Shown piece by piece: positions 50,780 to 60,630 of a stretch of 64,000 bases of DNA. Source of the stretch: JAWKXU01 sp964468045 (GTDB taxonomy: Bacteria; Pseudomonadota; Alphaproteobacteria; Sphingomonadales; Sphingomonadaceae); the NCBI GenBank assembly GCA_964468045.1, contig CAYXTO010000002.1, positions 293,864-357,863 on the forward strand, read 5' to 3'. The first letter of the stretch is position 1. The number at the start of each line of letters is the position of its first letter. Made by a program: the position numbers and the translations under genes. The notes below the pieces were generated by a model. It made no database searches, had not been told where the DNA came from, and saw nothing but the letters and a program-made list of their open reading frames with translations.

Positions 50780-51934
50780 TCAGCGTGCCTTTATCCGGGC
50801 GCCGCTGCTCAGCGAGCTGCCGGGGTTGAGGATCAGCTGCTCTCCTTCCGCAAGGCCCCTGGTCACTTCGCCGAACGTGTCGTTCATCTGGCCGACGGCA
50901 AGGGCGCGCTCTTCCGCACGCCCGCCTTTCACGACGAAGACGCGCCAGCCGCCGTCACCCCCGCGGAACAGCGCGCCGATCGGCACGCGCAGCGCGTCCG
51001 GCCGGCGCCACCGGATGATGGTCGCATCGACCTGATAGCCATGGCCCAGCCGGGCGGCTTCTCTCGCTGCTTTCTCGTCGAAGTGGACGATGACGTTGAC
51101 CCGCTGTTCCTCGATCCCGAGCGCCGAGATCTTGAGCTGGCCGAAAGGCTCGATCCGCTCGACCCGGCCGATCAGCGGGGCGGGGCCGCCCCATTGAGTG
51201 ATCTCGACCCGGTCGCCCGGTTTTATCCGGACCGCCTCGCGCGAGAGCAGATCGACCACGACTTCGATCTTCTGCGGATCGCCGATCGTCATGATCGGCG
51301 CGCCTTCGGCAATCACGCCTTCGCTTTCGGTGATGACCGAAAGTACGGAGCCGCTGGCCGGCGCGCGCACCGGCACCGCCGTATCGGCCGCTCCGACCGG
51401 CTGGCCGAGCATCGCGCGAATGCGCGCGGCTTCGGCCCGGCTCTGGGCAAGCGCGGCCTCGCCGGTCGCGACGCGGGTGCGCGCTGCCTCGAGCTGCGCC
51501 CTGGGAAGAAATCCCCGCCGGGCGAGCTCTTCGGCCCGGGCGCGGTCGCTTCTGGCCTGGGCGAGCGTGGCCTGCGCGCTGTTTGCGGCGGCCTGGGCGG
51601 CGGCAAGGGCGCCGCGCAGTTCCTGCGCGCTGCGCGGATCGAGCGGGGTGGAGGGACGGCCGGTGATATGGGTGATCAGCGCGCCGCGCGTCACCTCGTC
51701 GCCTGCCTCGAGCTCGATGCGCGAGAGGTAGCCGGTGACCGGCGCGGAAACGATATAATAGTCCTCGGCCCGCGTCACACCATCATCGGTAACCCCCACC
51801 GCCATGGCGCCGCGCGTTACCCTGGCGGTGTCGACGGGCACCGAAGCGGGCCAGAAGGCATACACAAGGCCGAGCAGCAATATCGCCGCTCCAGCCAGGG
51901 CCCATCGCCAGCGTTTCACCTTGTCCCACATCAC
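50780..51934 (-). CDS. HlyD-family periplasmic adaptor of an ABC exporter
   Basis: The 384-residue protein has an N-terminal membrane anchor (WRWALAGAAILLLGLVYAFW), a lipoyl-like half-motif (VTGYLSRIELEAGDEVTRG), a long Ala-rich coiled-coil hairpin (residues about 105-175), the second lipoyl half (ASGSVLSVITESEGVIAEGA) and beta-barrel domains. It links an inner-membrane ABC exporter to the outer membrane. It overlaps the permease gene by 4 bases; with the ATPase it forms a DevBCA/MacAB-like set. Confidence 0.9.
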   Translation of the reverse strand: MMWDKVKRWRWALAGAAILLLGLVYAFWPASVPVDTARVTRGAMAVGVTDDGVTRAEDYYIVSAPVTGYLSRIELEAGDEVTRGALITHITGRPSTPLDPRSAQELRGALAAAQAAANSAQATLAQARSDRARAEELARRGFLPRAQLEAARTRVATGEAALAQSRAEAARIRAMLGQPVGAADTAVPVRAPASGSVLSVITESEGVIAEGAPIMTIGDPQKIEVVVDLLSREAVRIKPGDRVEITQWGGPAPLIGRVERIEPFGQLKISALGIEEQRVNVIVHFDEKAAREAARLGHGYQVDATIIRWRRPDALRVPIGALFRGGDGGWRVFVVKGGRAEERALAVGQMNDTFGEVTRGLAEGEQLILNPGSSLSSGARIKAR

Positions 51935-54294
51935 TCGCGCGCCTTCAGTACTCTCACCATGTCCAGCCGCAATACCCTGAGCGCGACCGTGAAGGCCGTC
52001 GCCAGCGCAGCGGCCAGCACGATCAATATCGAATAGCCGTAGGTCGCGCGGGAGGGGGCGAAAGGCAGGCGGAAAAGATCGGAGCTGAACATCGCGGTCA
52101 TCAGTTGCGCCATCCAGTAGCCCATGAGGCAGCCGAAGGGCACCGCCGCGGCGACGAGCAGGGCCAGCTCGCCCAGGAGAACGATGCCGACCTCGCTGCG
52201 GTGATAGCCCAGCACCCGCAGCGTCGCGAGCTCGTGCGCGCGCTCGGAAAACAGGATTCGCGCGCTGTTGTAGACCACGCCCACCGTGATCGCCGAGGCG
52301 AAGGAGATGTAGAAGAACATCATCGTGAAGAGATTCTCGTCGAGCATCTCCTCGAACAGCTCCAGCGCTGCGTCCCGCTCCGTCACGCCGAGCACGACCG
52401 GCATCTCCTTGAGCCTGGCGAGGATGTCCTTGCGTGCATCGGGATCGATCCTCAGCAAGGCCGCGCCGGCCGGCGCCGCGTCGCGGGCGAGGGCTTCCAG
52501 CGTCGCCTCCGCGGCATAGGCGCGCGCGCCGATGAACTCGTCGACGATGCTGACCACGGGCTGCATCATCCGGGTGCGGCGCCCCCCGAGCATTTCGACA
52601 TGAACGCTGTCCCCCGCGCGCACTCCCAGCTGGTCGGCAAGCTGGCGGCTTAGCATCAGCCCCGCCGGCGGCAGGGCGATCTCGTTTCCATCGCTATCGA
52701 TCCGGGCGGAAAGCAGGGAATCCGGGCCGGAGCTTTCGATCGCGGTGCGTTCCACTCGGTTCCCGTGGCTCATCTTCACCGCGATGGCGCGCGTCGCCTC
52801 GACGCGCTGCACGCCCGGGATCTGGGCCAGCGCGAAGATCGCGTCCTCGTTGCGCGGCTCCGTGAAGGTCACCGTGAGATCCTGGCGCTGGGAACGGAAG
52901 AAATAGGAATCCAGCATCGTCCGGCTCGCGTCCAGGAACTGCATGGTGGCGAAGAGCAGCGCCATCGAGAGGGCGACGCCGAAGGAAGTGACCGCCGAGC
53001 GCCCCGGCCAGCGGGCGATATGGCGCACGATCATGTGGCCGATGGCGGAAAAGCCGGCCTTGTGCCCGAGCCGCTCCACCATCCCGGCGCGGTAGGCGGG
53101 CGGCGCGGGCGGGGACATGGCGATGGCAGGCGTGAGCTTGATCGCCGCGCGCATTCCACCGAGCGCGCCCAGGCCCGCCGCCCCGATCGCGAGCGCGGCG
53201 GCGCCCAGGACAATGCCGGAAGAGAGCCGGTAATAGAGAAAGGGGAAACGGAAATATTCGGCATAGAGCTGGGTCATCGCCCGGCCCATCCAGATGCCGG
53301 CGAGGGAGCCGAGCACGGTCGCCAGCAGCGCGACCGCGACCGCGAACTTGAGATAATGCCAGCCGATCGCCCAATCCGAATAGCCGAAGGCCTTGATCAG
53401 CCCGATCTGCGTGCGTTCGGTGCGGATCATCCGTCCGAGCACGATATAGACGAGGAAGGTGGAGACCAGCAGGAACACCGGCGGGATCACCTTCGTCATC
53501 GCGTCGAGCTGCATCAGCTCGTTTTCCAGGAAGGCGTGGCTGAGATGATCCTCCCGCCCGTAGGCCCCGGTGCCGCCATAGGGAGCGAGCAGGGAATCGA
53601 TCCGGCGGATGACATCCCCTTCCGAAGCGCCGCGTTCCAGGGTGAGCGCGAGCGTATTGATCGCCTCGGTCCGGTCCGTGGCCGCTTCCAGCGCCTCCTC
53701 GCCCATCCAGAAGACGCCGAAGCGGGAATTGTCGGGGATGAGATCGCCCGGCGCGAGCGCATAGATATAGTTCGGCGCGAGGCCGATGCCGACGATGGTC
53801 AGCCGCTGCTTTTTCCCATAGATCAGCGCATCCATGCTGGCGCCGATCGTCAGGCCGTTGGCCTCGGCGAAGGCTTCGTCCACGACCACCTCGCTGGGCT
53901 GGCCCGGATGGGGCATGCGCCCCTGCCGCAAGGTCAGGCGGTTGAGCCGCGAATGGCCCTGCTCGTTCACCGAATTGATCAAGGCGCGCATCGGCTCGAC
54001 GCGATCGGGAAAATCGAGCGTGGCGAATTGCTGGATCGAGCCTTCGGCGCGCTGGACGCCGGGAATCTCGGCCACCCGTGCGACGATGCTGCGCGGGGCG
54101 CGGGTCATGCTGGCAAAGACCTCGGCGAAATCGTTGCGCGCATAATAGGCGTCGCGGGTCTCGGTGAGCGAGCGGTGGACGCTCGTCGAAAGGATGAAGG
54201 TCGCGGTCGCCGCGGCAAGCACCAGCGCGATGGCCAGCGCCTGGCCGCGCATGCGCCACAGATCGCGCACCAGCTTGAGGTCGAGCGCCTTCAC
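51931..54294 (-). CDS. ABC transporter permease, double FtsX-domain type
   Basis: The 787-residue membrane protein has an N-terminal helix (ALAIALVLAAATATFILSTS), a large periplasmic domain, a three-helix FtsX domain (about residues 265-390), a second periplasmic domain and a second FtsX domain ending at the C-terminus. This arrangement fits exporters of lipids or peptides rather than importers. It sits between the ATPase and the adaptor with 4-base overlaps. Confidence 0.9.
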   Translation of the reverse strand: MKALDLKLVRDLWRMRGQALAIALVLAAATATFILSTSVHRSLTETRDAYYARNDFAEVFASMTRAPRSIVARVAEIPGVQRAEGSIQQFATLDFPDRVEPMRALINSVNEQGHSRLNRLTLRQGRMPHPGQPSEVVVDEAFAEANGLTIGASMDALIYGKKQRLTIVGIGLAPNYIYALAPGDLIPDNSRFGVFWMGEEALEAATDRTEAINTLALTLERGASEGDVIRRIDSLLAPYGGTGAYGREDHLSHAFLENELMQLDAMTKVIPPVFLLVSTFLVYIVLGRMIRTERTQIGLIKAFGYSDWAIGWHYLKFAVAVALLATVLGSLAGIWMGRAMTQLYAEYFRFPFLYYRLSSGIVLGAAALAIGAAGLGALGGMRAAIKLTPAIAMSPPAPPAYRAGMVERLGHKAGFSAIGHMIVRHIARWPGRSAVTSFGVALSMALLFATMQFLDASRTMLDSYFFRSQRQDLTVTFTEPRNEDAIFALAQIPGVQRVEATRAIAVKMSHGNRVERTAIESSGPDSLLSARIDSDGNEIALPPAGLMLSRQLADQLGVRAGDSVHVEMLGGRRTRMMQPVVSIVDEFIGARAYAAEATLEALARDAAPAGAALLRIDPDARKDILARLKEMPVVLGVTERDAALELFEEMLDENLFTMMFFYISFASAITVGVVYNSARILFSERAHELATLRVLGYHRSEVGIVLLGELALLVAAAVPFGCLMGYWMAQLMTAMFSSDLFRLPFAPSRATYGYSILIVLAAALATAFTVALRVLRLDMVRVLKARE

Positions 54295-55031
54295 CAGGTG
54301 ATCCCGCCCGGCTCGATCGGACGATCGTTCTCGTATTCCCGCGCGATCCGCCCGTCGAGGAAATGGAGCACCCGGTGCGCCATGGCGGCGATCCCGGCGT
54401 TGTGGGTGATGATCAGGACCGTGGTGCCGAGTTCCCGGTTGGCCTGGGCCAGCGTTTCCAGCACGCGGATTCCGGTGGAGCTGTCGAGCGCGCCGGTCGG
54501 CTCATCGCAAAGCAGCACGCCCGGCCGCTTGGCGATGGCGCGGGCCACCGCCACGCGCTGTTGCTCGCCGCCGGAGAGCTGCGCCGGGTAATGGTCGCGC
54601 CGCTCGGCAAGCCCGACCAGCGCGAGCGCTTCCCCGGCGTCCATCGGGGATTCGGCGATGTCGGTAACGAGGCGGACATTCTCCTCGGCGGTCAGGCTGG
54701 GGATCAGGTTGTAGAACTGGAAGATGAAGCCGACATTCGCGCGCCGGAAGCGGGTCAGCCCTTCCTCGTCCAGCGCGGTCAGCTCGATATCCCGATAGAA
54801 CAGGGTGCCTTCCGTCGGCCGGTCGAGCCCGCCGATGATATTGAGCAGGGTGGACTTGCCGCTGCCGGAAGGGCCGAGCAGCACGAGGATCTCGCCGGCG
54901 GGGATCGTGAGGTCGACCCCGCGCAATGCGTGGACCTCGGTCTCTCCCGTGCGGTAGATCTTGCTCAGGCCGGAACCCCGGAAAGCCGCGGGCTTGGTTT
55001 CGCCTTCGGGAGAGGTGGACGTTCCGCTCAT
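54291..55031 (-). CDS. ABC transporter ATP-binding protein (LolD/MacB-like)
   Basis: From ATG 55031 the protein has 246 residues; the upstream extension is not protein-like. Walker A is LGPSGSGKSTLLNIIGGLD, the signature is LSGGEQQRVAVARAIAKRP, Walker B is VLLCDEPTGALD, and a switch histidine lies in IITHN. It powers the permease encoded next to it. The substrate of the system is unknown. Confidence 0.92.
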   Translation of the reverse strand: MSGTSTSPEGETKPAAFRGSGLSKIYRTGETEVHALRGVDLTIPAGEILVLLGPSGSGKSTLLNIIGGLDRPTEGTLFYRDIELTALDEEGLTRFRRANVGFIFQFYNLIPSLTAEENVRLVTDIAESPMDAGEALALVGLAERRDHYPAQLSGGEQQRVAVARAIAKRPGVLLCDEPTGALDSSTGIRVLETLAQANRELGTTVLIITHNAGIAAMAHRVLHFLDGRIAREYENDRPIEPGGITW

Positions 55032-55341
55032 CGGCGGCCTGCAATGTATCCCGTGGGGCCACCGCCGGCAAGGATGCGCTTCCATTCCGCTGCCATTTCC
55101 GCCCGATCCGCTGCGCAGCCCATGTCTTGCCCCATATGTTTCGTCGCGAGACCGGCGGCGAACTGTCCCCTGCTCCCGCGCGTAGGGAATGAGCACGGGC
55201 GAGAGAGTATTTCCTTGCCCGGGATCAACCGGGAAAAGCAAGGTTTTCCGTGCCGGCGGGCATCGCCGGATGTTTGCGGTGGCGCGCGGGGGCGCTCGAT
55301 TTTCGGTCGCGACCCGGCATGATTGGGGTTACGTTCGGACG
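55032..55341. other. Divergent intergenic region without a recognised gene
   Basis: 310 bases separate the ABC ATPase start from the LD-carboxypeptidase start. Both promoters should lie here. A short hairpin is visible near 55215-55243 (CTTG...CCGG/CCGG...CAAG). No convincing ORF or known motif was found. Confidence 0.4.
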
Positions 55342-56376
55342 ATGATCAGTCGACGAACCGCCATCGCAAGCCTGGGCTCGGCCGTACTGCTTCTGGCGAT
55401 GGCGCCCGGCTCCGCCAGCGCGTCCAGGCCCCGAATGCCGCGCCGGCTGCGGGCGGGCGACACCGTCGGCCTTGTCGCGCCCGCAGGCTTTGTTGCCGAC
55501 CGGTTCGGTCTGGAACAGATCACGGAGACGATCCGGGCCATGGGGCTAGTGCCGAAGCTCTCGCCGCATCTGCTCGATCGCTACGGCTATCTCGCGGGGG
55601 AGGACAAGCTGCGCGCCGCCGAAGTCACTCGCATGTTCGCGGACAAGGAGGTGCAGGCGATCTTCGCGGTGCGCGGCGGCTGGGGTTGCGCCCGCATCCT
55701 GCCCCATCTCGATTTCGACCTGATCCGCGCCAATCCAAAGCTGCTGATCGGCTCCAGCGACATTACCGCGCTGCACCTGGCGCTGGCCGCGCGCACGACC
55801 TGTCCGAGCATCCAGGGACCGAATGTGGCCCATTCATGGAGCGGTGCGGCCTGGCAGGCGTTCCGCGGCCTGGTCTTCGACGCGGCGACGCCGACCTACA
55901 GCAATCCGATCGCGGCGGAGGACCGGCTGGTCCAGTCCCAATTCCGCATCCGGACGTTCCGGCCCGGCACGGCGCGCGGCAAGCTGCTGGGCGGCAATCT
56001 GTCGGTTCTCTCGGCGCTGGTTGGGACGCCCTATCTGCCTGATTTTGAGGGGGCGATCCTGTTCCTGGAAGATGTCAACGAAGCCGAGTACCGTATCGAC
56101 CGCATGCTTACCCAGCTTTCGCTGAGCGGCATTCTCAGCCGCGTCGCGGGCGTCGTCTTCGGGCAATGCACGAATTGCGCGAACCCCGGTGCGCCTTACG
56201 GCAACTTCACGATCTACGAGGTGCTGGAGCAGCACCTTGCGCCGCTGGGCGTGCCTGCCTTCCAGGGCGCGATGATCGGGCATATCGCGCACCAGGTCAG
56301 CATTCCGGTCGGGGTACAGGCGGAGATCGATGCGACGGCGGGGACGATCCGCATCCTGGAACCCGCAGTGAGTTGA
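55342..56376 (+). CDS. Muramoyltetrapeptide LD-carboxypeptidase (S66 family), exported
   Basis: From ATG 55342 the protein has 344 residues; an open extension to 55189 has no similarity. A Tat-like signal (SRRTAIASLGSAVLLLAMAP) precedes the S66 fold: GDTVGLVAPAGF, AVRGGWGCARILPHLDF, LLIGSSDITALHLAL with the nucleophilic Ser, and FLEDVNEAEYRIDRML with the Glu of the triad. LdcA-type enzymes trim the terminal D-Ala from murein tetrapeptides. They are usually cytoplasmic, so export would be a variation. Confidence 0.88.
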   Translation: MISRRTAIASLGSAVLLLAMAPGSASASRPRMPRRLRAGDTVGLVAPAGFVADRFGLEQITETIRAMGLVPKLSPHLLDRYGYLAGEDKLRAAEVTRMFADKEVQAIFAVRGGWGCARILPHLDFDLIRANPKLLIGSSDITALHLALAARTTCPSIQGPNVAHSWSGAAWQAFRGLVFDAATPTYSNPIAAEDRLVQSQFRIRTFRPGTARGKLLGGNLSVLSALVGTPYLPDFEGAILFLEDVNEAEYRIDRMLTQLSLSGILSRVAGVVFGQCTNCANPGAPYGNFTIYEVLEQHLAPLGVPAFQGAMIGHIAHQVSIPVGVQAEIDATAGTIRILEPAVS

Positions 56377-56391
56377 AGTAGCGGAGCGAGC

Positions 56392-57396
56392 ATGACCGAG
56401 CCTGATAGCGACAGCGCCTACGCCATGGTTTGCGATGGTCCCGGCCTTCCCCTTCGTGGTGAGCGGCGGCCGTTGCCGGCCCCGGGGCCCGGCGAGATAT
56501 TGGCCAAGGTGCTGGCCTGCGGGGTATGTCGCACGGATCTGCATGTCGTGGACGGCGAAATCCCGGCGTCTTATCCGATCGTTCCCGGCCATGAGATCGT
56601 CGGAAAGGTTCTGGCAACCGGCCGGGATGCCACCGGGTTTGCCCCTGGCCAAAGGGTGGGCATCCCCTGGCTCGGCCATACCTGCGGACATTGCCGCTAC
56701 TGCAAGGAAGGCCGGGAAAATCTCTGCGAGACGCCGCAATTCACCGGGGCCAGCCGGGATGGCGGCTATGCCACCCATGCGGTGGCCGATGTGCGCTTCT
56801 GCTTCGCCCTGCCCGAGGGGCGATCCGACCTTGAGGCGGCTCCGCTGCTTTGCGCCGGGCTGATCGGCTGGCGAGCCTATCGCATGGCCGGGCCGTGCCA
56901 GCGGATCGGGCTCTACGGCTTTGGCGCCGCCGCACATATCCTTGCGCAACTTGCCGTGGCAGAAGGTCGGGACGTGCTGGCGTTCACGCGCAAGGGCGAT
57001 GTGGACGCGCAGCAATTCGCCCGCGCGCTGGGCTGCTCATGGGCGGGGCCGAGCACGGCGCAGCCGGAGGAGCCGCTCGATGCCGCCATCATATTCGCAC
57101 CGGTTGGCGCCCTCGTTCCGGCGGCGCTGAAAGCGGTTCGTAAAGGCGGACGCGTGGTCTGCGCGGGCATCCACATGAGCGACATTCCCTCGTTCCCCTA
57201 CGCGGATTTGTGGGGCGAGCGCCACATCCTGTCGGTCGCCAATCTGACCCGCGAGGACGGACTGACCTTCCTGACCCCGGAGATCGTCGGCAAGCTGAAA
57301 AGCCATGTCGTGCCGTTTCCGCTTGCCGAGGCGAACCGCGCCCTGGCGGCGCTCCGTGAGGGCAGGCTGCAGGGTGCCGCGGTCCTCGTGCCGTAA
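56392..57396 (+). CDS. Zinc-dependent alcohol dehydrogenase
   Basis: The 334-residue MDR-family enzyme has catalytic zinc ligands in LACGVCRTDLHVVDGE and PGHEIVGKV, and a structural zinc site in GHTCGHCRYCKEGRENLCE. The cofactor-binding fold begins at RIGLYGFGAAAHI, where the Gly pattern (GFGAAA) is slightly altered. The overall form matches AdhP/AdhA-like single-chain dehydrogenases for primary alcohols or aldehydes. It starts 15 bases after the LD-carboxypeptidase gene and may be co-transcribed. Confidence 0.9.
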   Translation: MTEPDSDSAYAMVCDGPGLPLRGERRPLPAPGPGEILAKVLACGVCRTDLHVVDGEIPASYPIVPGHEIVGKVLATGRDATGFAPGQRVGIPWLGHTCGHCRYCKEGRENLCETPQFTGASRDGGYATHAVADVRFCFALPEGRSDLEAAPLLCAGLIGWRAYRMAGPCQRIGLYGFGAAAHILAQLAVAEGRDVLAFTRKGDVDAQQFARALGCSWAGPSTAQPEEPLDAAIIFAPVGALVPAALKAVRKGGRVVCAGIHMSDIPSFPYADLWGERHILSVANLTREDGLTFLTPEIVGKLKSHVVPFPLAEANRALAALREGRLQGAAVLVP

Positions 57397-57406
57397 GGAG
57401 TATTCG

Positions 57407-59932
57407 CTAGAGCTGGCGAAGCGCGCGGGCCGGGCGGACGGACATCAGCGGAATCGATCCGGCGATGCCAATGCCGAGGGTGAGCAGCGCACCGCCGGCG
57501 AGCGTGCCGAGCATCGTGGCCCAATCGGGCGCCCAGCCGAAATCGAACACATGCACGATGACATACCAGGCGGCCGCGGTGCCGAGCGCGAACGATACGA
57601 GAGCAAGGGTCGCGGCGACCAGCGCATATTCCAGCGCCTGCGCTCCGAGCACCTGAAGCCGGGTTGCGCCCAGGGTCTTGAGCATCACGCTGTCGTAGCT
57701 GCGCGCCTGGCGCGAGGCCGAGATCGCGCCGATCAGCACCGCGATCCCCGCAAGGATCGCAATCGACGCCGCCGCCAGGATTGCGCTCGACATCTGGTCG
57801 AGCAGACCGCTGATCTGGCCTATCACCTCCTTTACCGCGATCACCGAAACGCCGGGAAACGCGTCCAGCAGAGCGTGCGTCACGGCACCATCGCGCCCGG
57901 AAGGAGTGGTGACGGTCGCTGCCAGGCTATGGGGTGCCGTGGCGAGGGTATTGGGGGAAAAGACGAGCACATAGTTGAAGCCCATGGTGTCCCAGTTGAC
58001 CTTGCGCAGTGAGGCGATCGACGCCTCTATCTCGCGGCCGAGCACATTGACGGTGAGGGTGTCGCCCACCCCGATACCCATGGTTTTGGCGGCTTCTTCG
58101 TCGAGCGAGATCAGCGGCGGGCCGCTGTAATCCTGCGGCCACCACCGGCCTGCGACGAGATCGCTCCCCTCCGGCAAGCCGGTGCTGTAGGTCACGCCCC
58201 GCTCGCCGCGCAGGAACCATGCCCCTTCGGGAATCTCTTCCAGATCGGCGACGCGCTGCCCGGCATAGGCGACGATCGTGCCGCGCAAGGCCGGGACGAT
58301 ATTGATCTGGGGATCGCGCACCTCGTTCGCGACCAGGGCGCGGAAGCGTTCTTCCTTGGCGGCGGGAATGTCGAGGACGAACAGACTCGGCGCTGTCTTT
58401 GGCACCGTGCGGCTGATTTCGGCGTTGAGGCTGGTCTGGATGCCCGCAAGCGTGACGAACAGGGTGAGCGCAAGGCCAAGCGCGATCACCAGCGCCGAAG
58501 TCTGCGCGCCGGGCCGGTGAAGATTGGCGATCGCCAGGCGCCAGAGCGGATGGCGCGGGCGCGGCGCTTGCCTTGCCAGCCGGCTTACTGCCAGGCCGAT
58601 CAACAGGAGCACGACCAGCACGGCGGCGGTCGCGCCCAGTACCGCGGCCGAAAAGAGCGGTTCGCGCGCGGTGAGCAAGGCCAGTGCGATCAGCGCGGCC
58701 GCAGCGGCCGCCACCATGGCCATGCTGCCGCGATCGATCCAGCGGTCCGGATCGACCAGCGCGCGGAAAATCGCCGCGGCGGGCTGGGTGCGGGCCCGGG
58801 CCAGCGGAGGCAGGGTGAATATCAGCGCGATCAGCAGGCCGTAGGCCGCGCTGGTGGCAAGCGGCAGCGGATGGAGGTGGAAACCGGGGCGCACCGGCAG
58901 CATGTCGCCGGCGAACATCACGATGGCGGATGGGAGAAGCGCCCCCGCGACCAGCCCCGCGCCGATCGCGAGCGCGGCGACCGCGCCGACCTGCAGCAGG
59001 TAAATGCGCGCGATGTCCGTGGAGGTGGCCCCCAGCGCCTTCAAGGTGGCGATGCTGGCGCGCTTGAGCGCAAGATAGGAGGAGACGCCGTTGCTGACCC
59101 CGATCCCCGCGATCACCAGCGCCGCCAGCCCGATCAGCGAGAGGAACTGGCCCATGCGTTCAAAGAACCGGTTCGCGCCGGGCGCCGCTCGGTCGCGATC
59201 CTTGAACTCCCAGCCTGCCGAGGCGTGACTTTTCTCGAGCTGTTCGCGAAGATCATGAACATCGGCGTCGGGAGCGGTCCGGATGCGGTATTTGCTCTCG
59301 AACAGGCTTCCCGGCTGAAGCAGTCCGGTGCGGCGCATTCCCTCGATCGAAACGAGCGCGACCGGACCGAGGGTAAAGCCCTCGCCCACGCGGTCGGGCT
59401 CGTCCGCGATCACATCGGCAATGGTGAAGCTGGCGTTGCCGTAGCGTAGCTGGCCGCCCCTCGCGACGCCCAGCCGTTCGGCAAGCGCGTCGCTGATCAG
59501 GATACGGTCGGGCGGCAGCGGCGCGGCATAGAGGCCATTGCGAAGCGCCAGCGTGCCATAAAGCGGATAGGCCGCGTCGACCCCTTTCAATTCGGTGAGG
59601 ACGGCCAGCGGAGCGTTCCCCACGCCGCCATCGACGCGCTGGGCCATCGCCCGCATCCGGATCGTCTCACTCATGGTGCCGAGCCGGCGAAACGCCGCCT
59701 TGTCGTCCGCACCGGCTTCCCGCTGCGTCATGGAGATCTCCAGATCTCCGCCGAGCAGCGTCTGGCCCCGCGCGGCAAGCTCCTTCGTGATCGACGCGGT
59801 CAGGCTACCGATCGCGGCCAGCGTCGCCACGCCCAGGAACAGGCAGATGAAAAGCAGCCGAAGCCCGCGAAAGCCGGCATGGAGATCGCGGCGCGCAATC
59901 CGCCAGCTTTCGCGCCAGGCGAGGCCGCTCAA
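57407..59932 (-). CDS. ABC transporter permease, YbbP-like
   Basis: The 841-residue protein has an N-terminal helix (LRLLFICLFLGVATLAAIGS), a periplasmic MacB-like domain, a first FtsX domain (residues about 255-375), further helices around residues 400-450, a second periplasmic domain, and a terminal FtsX domain with AILAGIAVLIGAISASRQAR. It is the typical YbbP partner of YbbA. The system is predicted to export or extract a lipophilic molecule. It overlaps the ATPase gene by 4 bases and ends convergently, 10 bases from the alcohol dehydrogenase. Confidence 0.92.
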   Translation of the reverse strand: MSGLAWRESWRIARRDLHAGFRGLRLLFICLFLGVATLAAIGSLTASITKELAARGQTLLGGDLEISMTQREAGADDKAAFRRLGTMSETIRMRAMAQRVDGGVGNAPLAVLTELKGVDAAYPLYGTLALRNGLYAAPLPPDRILISDALAERLGVARGGQLRYGNASFTIADVIADEPDRVGEGFTLGPVALVSIEGMRRTGLLQPGSLFESKYRIRTAPDADVHDLREQLEKSHASAGWEFKDRDRAAPGANRFFERMGQFLSLIGLAALVIAGIGVSNGVSSYLALKRASIATLKALGATSTDIARIYLLQVGAVAALAIGAGLVAGALLPSAIVMFAGDMLPVRPGFHLHPLPLATSAAYGLLIALIFTLPPLARARTQPAAAIFRALVDPDRWIDRGSMAMVAAAAAALIALALLTAREPLFSAAVLGATAAVLVVLLLIGLAVSRLARQAPRPRHPLWRLAIANLHRPGAQTSALVIALGLALTLFVTLAGIQTSLNAEISRTVPKTAPSLFVLDIPAAKEERFRALVANEVRDPQINIVPALRGTIVAYAGQRVADLEEIPEGAWFLRGERGVTYSTGLPEGSDLVAGRWWPQDYSGPPLISLDEEAAKTMGIGVGDTLTVNVLGREIEASIASLRKVNWDTMGFNYVLVFSPNTLATAPHSLAATVTTPSGRDGAVTHALLDAFPGVSVIAVKEVIGQISGLLDQMSSAILAAASIAILAGIAVLIGAISASRQARSYDSVMLKTLGATRLQVLGAQALEYALVAATLALVSFALGTAAAWYVIVHVFDFGWAPDWATMLGTLAGGALLTLGIGIAGSIPLMSVRPARALRQL

Positions 59933-60630
59933 GAGGCGCGCCCGGCTACGAGCCGGCCGTCACGCATTTCGACAATGCGGCCGCAACGTTTGGCAAGCGA
60001 AGGATCGTGGGTGATGATCAGCAAGGTTGCACCTGCCGCCTGCTGGCGCGCGAAGAGCAGATCGATCACCGCCGCCCCGGTCGCCGCGTCGAGATTTCCG
60101 GTCGGCTCGTCGGCAAAGAGAATGCCGGGGCGGGGGGCCACGGCCCGCGCGATCGCCACGCGCTGTTGCTCGCCGCCCGAAAGCTGCGCGGGATAGTGAT
60201 CGAGCCTGTGGCCCAGCCCCACCGCCGCCAGTTCCTCCGCTGCACGTGCGAAAGCGTCGGCATCGCCGGCAAGTTCCAGTGGAACCGCGACATTCTCGAG
60301 CGCGGTCATGGTGGGCAGCAGATGGAAGGATTGAAAGATGATCCCGATCCGCCCGCGGCGGGCACGCGCCAGCGCATCTTCGCTCAATGATCCGAAGTCG
60401 ATCCCGCCGATGATGACGCTGCCACCGCTGGCGCGTTCCAGCCCCGAGAGAACCGCCATCAGCGAGGACTTGCCCGAACCCGAGGCACCGAGAATGGCGA
60501 TGCTCTCGCCCCGGGCGATGTCGAGATCGATGCCCTTCAATATCTCGACCGGCTTGGCGCGGGTTCCAAGCGAGAGGGTGACATTGCGTGCGTGAATCGC
60601 GATATTGGTCAGGTCGATTGGCGCATGCAT
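59929..60630 (-). CDS. ABC transporter ATP-binding protein, YbbA-like
   Basis: From ATG 60630 the protein has 233 residues. Walker A is LGASGSGKSSLMAVLSGLE, the signature is LSGGEQQRVAIARAVAPRP, Walker B is ILFADEPTGNLD, and the H-loop is IITHD. Its start codon overlaps the start codon of the divergent esterase gene (CATG), and an AAGGAG lies about 12 bases upstream. The ybbA-ybbP pair beside a divergent tesA is the same neighbourhood as in Escherichia coli. Confidence 0.92.
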   Translation of the reverse strand: MHAPIDLTNIAIHARNVTLSLGTRAKPVEILKGIDLDIARGESIAILGASGSGKSSLMAVLSGLERASGGSVIIGGIDFGSLSEDALARARRGRIGIIFQSFHLLPTMTALENVAVPLELAGDADAFARAAEELAAVGLGHRLDHYPAQLSGGEQQRVAIARAVAPRPGILFADEPTGNLDAATGAAVIDLLFARQQAAGATLLIITHDPSLAKRCGRIVEMRDGRLVAGRAS